In this document: piece after piece, positions 50,497 to 51,964 of the stretch | Layout: each line of letters starts with the position of its first letter | How positions within the stretch are numbered: the first letter of the stretch is position 1 | DNA from: an uncultured Mycoplasmatota bacterium | GTDB taxonomy: Bacteria; Bacillota_I; Bacilli_A; RF39; UBA660 | Assembly: GCA_947576095.1 (NCBI GenBank) | Contig: CANPPW010000007.1 | Coordinates: 1-51,964, forward strand | Direction: 5' to 3' | DNA: 51,964 nucleotides | Notes under the pieces: generated by a model | Told to the model about the DNA's origin: nothing | The model's input: only the letters and a program-made list of their open reading frames with translations | Databases searched by the model: none | Program-made: the position numbers and the translations under genes

Positions 50497-50690
50497 AAAA
50501 AATACCCCAGTCTTTTCTAGGAACGAAAAAAACCGTGGTACCATCCTAATAATTTCTTAATTTTCATAACGGCTTAGAACCGGCAAATTTTATTTGCACT
50601 CAAAAGGAGCTTTCAAATACATTCTTTTATTCATTCGCACCAGCCATGAACTCTCTTTAAAAAGAAAATATTCTACTTTTCTTTTTCATC
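50497..50690 (-). promoter_or_regulatory. T-box riboswitch, Ala specifier
   Basis: Minus-strand T-box motif AGGATGGTACCACGG (50533-50547). Upstream stem I shows GGCTGGTGCGAATG, and a weak CCTAG/CTGGG terminator with a T run follows. In the specifier loop GAA-A is followed by GCT (50608-50610), an Ala codon. The 5' part overlaps the end of the permease gene. Confidence 0.88.
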
Positions 50691-51839
50691 GATTTCTACA
50701 TTTAAATCTAATATATGATATTTTTCATCTATAAATACAAGTACAACTTTCACAATTGCAATAATTGGAGTAGATACAACCATACCAATAATACCAAAAA
50801 AATGACCAAAAAGCAAGAGTCCAAGCATAATTGTTACAGGATGTAACTTAGTAGTTTTACTCATAATAAGTGGTTGAAAGAAGTTCCCTTCAATAAACTG
50901 TATAATAAAAATCGAAATAAGTGTCAAAATACCAACTGTTGAATTTTGAGAAAATCCCACAATCACTGCAGGTGCTCCTCCTATATAAGGTCCTGCATAT
51001 GGAATGACATTCGTAATTCCACAAAATAGTCCAAAAAGCATAGGTGCCTTTAATCCTACAAGCCAAAGTGCTAGCGAAGAAACTACAAAAATAAGCGTAG
51101 AATCTAAAATGGTTCCTTCAACCCATTTTCTAAGAGAACTATTAGAAGCATCCATCAATTCTCTTGTTGTCTTTTGAAACTTTAGTGGAATAAAGGAAAA
51201 AATTGTATCATTCGCACTATCAAAACTCATTAAAAGATAAAAGCCTATCACAAGCCCTACTAAAATCGTTCCAAGTCCAGATATAGCGCCTTTTATAAGA
51301 TTCACTGTCATCAGTGGCAAATCATTGGTAAGACCCATTCCTATTTTACTGATTTGATCAAAAATATCTGCTTTAAATGATTTTACATCAAATCCTTCGA
51401 TTTTAGAAAAAGAATCCAAAAATTGTGTAATCCAAACCTTTACATCTTCAATAATACTAGGTACACTACTTGCAAATTCATTGATCTGATCCATTAAAAT
51501 GGGCACAATAGAACCAATCATGACTGCTAATATTCCTATGAAAAGAACATATGTAATAAAAGTTCCAAAACCTCGCCTAATTCCCTTTTTCTGAAGCCAT
51601 TTTACAAACGGATCAAACAGCCAAGCAATGCCAATTCCAATAAAAAGAGGAAATACAATCCTCAAAATAGTCAATAAAAATTCTTTTACTTTCCATTCTT
51701 TACAAACCATTGTAATTACATAAACACAGATAATTAGTATTAATATATATAAGATGTGTAGTAGCTTCTTACTCGTTGATATTACATCATTTAATTCATT
51801 TTTATTAATTTCAGTAGGTTGATATTTTTTTTTAAGCAT
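50673..51839 (-). CDS. AI-2E family transporter / permease (YrrI-like)
   Basis: 388 aa with about seven to eight TM helices. After a polar N-terminus come helices at about 28-48 and 60-80, then a cytosolic or periplasmic stretch (about 125-175) and the family signature GLKAPMLFGLFCGITNVIPYAGPYIGG. PLIMSKTTKLHPVTIMLGLLLFG follows. Substrate unknown; family names come from one AI-2 exporter claim and should not be taken literally. As in B. subtilis yrrI, it stands upstream of alaS. Confidence 0.88.
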   Translation of the reverse strand: MLKKKYQPTEINKNELNDVISTSKKLLHILYILILIICVYVITMVCKEWKVKEFLLTILRIVFPLFIGIGIAWLFDPFVKWLQKKGIRRGFGTFITYVLFIGILAVMIGSIVPILMDQINEFASSVPSIIEDVKVWITQFLDSFSKIEGFDVKSFKADIFDQISKIGMGLTNDLPLMTVNLIKGAISGLGTILVGLVIGFYLLMSFDSANDTIFSFIPLKFQKTTRELMDASNSSLRKWVEGTILDSTLIFVVSSLALWLVGLKAPMLFGLFCGITNVIPYAGPYIGGAPAVIVGFSQNSTVGILTLISIFIIQFIEGNFFQPLIMSKTTKLHPVTIMLGLLLFGHFFGIIGMVVSTPIIAIVKVVLVFIDEKYHILDLNVEIDEKEK

Positions 51840-51855
51840 ATGTCACCTCTATTTC

Positions 51856-51884
51856 ATTATAGCATCTCCATTATAGAAAGTAAA
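51856..51884 (-). promoter_or_regulatory. Promoter of the AI-2E permease gene
   Basis: Minus strand TTTACT (51879-51884), 17-bp spacer, TATAAT (51856-51861), and AGAGGTG before the ATG. Confidence 0.6.
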
Positions 51885-51964
51885 TAAACTAATTCTCACT
51901 ATTATTTTTCGTAAATTTTAATTTGAAAGTCCGTTTTAATAAAATAACGGAATTAAGTCTGATT

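Noticed and set aside
1-51964. Alternative genetic code (TGA as Trp), considered because of the AT-rich Mollicutes-like character
   Set aside because: TGA ends several intact genes (for example the PTPS-like gene and the response regulator) and Trp codons in conserved proteins are TGG.
1-51964. CRISPR array, rRNA or tRNA genes
   Set aside because: No regularly spaced repeats and no recognisable tRNA or rRNA sequence were seen; a tRNA scan would settle the tRNA question.

Overview
The window is AT-rich DNA from a low-GC Firmicute (Bacilli/Mollicutes-type), most likely an anaerobic gut-type lineage. The reasons are a one-piece pyruvate:ferredoxin oxidoreductase, three T-box leaders, a CIRCE operator, a LexA/DinR-type SOS box, RNase J, YjcZ-like tiny membrane proteins, a YtaF-like protein, and the B. 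subtilis-like order alaS-ireB-ruvX-yrzB-mltG-trmR-trhP1-trhP2-greA. TGA is used as a stop (for example in the response regulator and the PTPS-like gene), so the code is standard. No rRNA, tRNA, CRISPR array or insertion sequence was recognised.

Positions 1-7550 are an accessory island in decay. They hold gene remnants (244-483, 5841-6182, 6182-6316), a HhH/endonuclease III-like fragment, a two-TM protein facing a candidate small RNA, and an ORF6N/PLD-like gene that carries a perfect 41-bp palindrome and has lost its normal 5' end. The ORF6N gene abuts a broken 2-hydroxyacid dehydrogenase. Next comes a tightly overlapping operon (HEPN-like protein, Gfo/Idh/MocA oxidoreductase, RBBP9/YdeN-type hydrolase, PTPS/QueD-like protein). 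The island ends in an in-frame chimera of a RepA-like ATPase N-terminus and a tyrosine recombinase C-terminus, followed by a tandem 11-bp repeat.

Positions 7600-36800 are core genome, mostly on the minus strand. recG has an SOS box inside its promoter. PFOR (nifJ) follows, with a candidate C-rich small RNA antisense to its 3' UTR. Then come a hydrolase-pheS-pheT operon under a Phe T-box, a catalytically degenerate RNase J (J2-like), htpG under CIRCE, two tiny membrane proteins, the plus-strand foldase prsA, dnaE, plus-strand rpmB, a two-component system, and an operon-like run leuS-ytaF-rnhB-DHH phosphoesterase-MBL hydrolase. A Leu T-box precedes a small membrane gene and leuS, and LeuRS carries a Nudix domain inserted in its editing domain.

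Positions 36800-51964 hold a pyk-GH31 pair (the GH31 lacks the usual acid/base Asp), greA, the tRNA wobble mo5U genes (trmR, trhP1, trhP2) with an extra unknown gene, mltG, yrzB, ruvX and ireB. Next to these is an Ala T-box operon encoding a P-loop kinase fused in frame to a short AlaRS without its C-terminal domain, then a second P-loop kinase and a lipoprotein. An AI-2E-type permease closes the window. The unusual LeuRS and AlaRS architectures resemble what I recall of Patescibacteria-type enzymes, which makes horizontal transfer worth testing.
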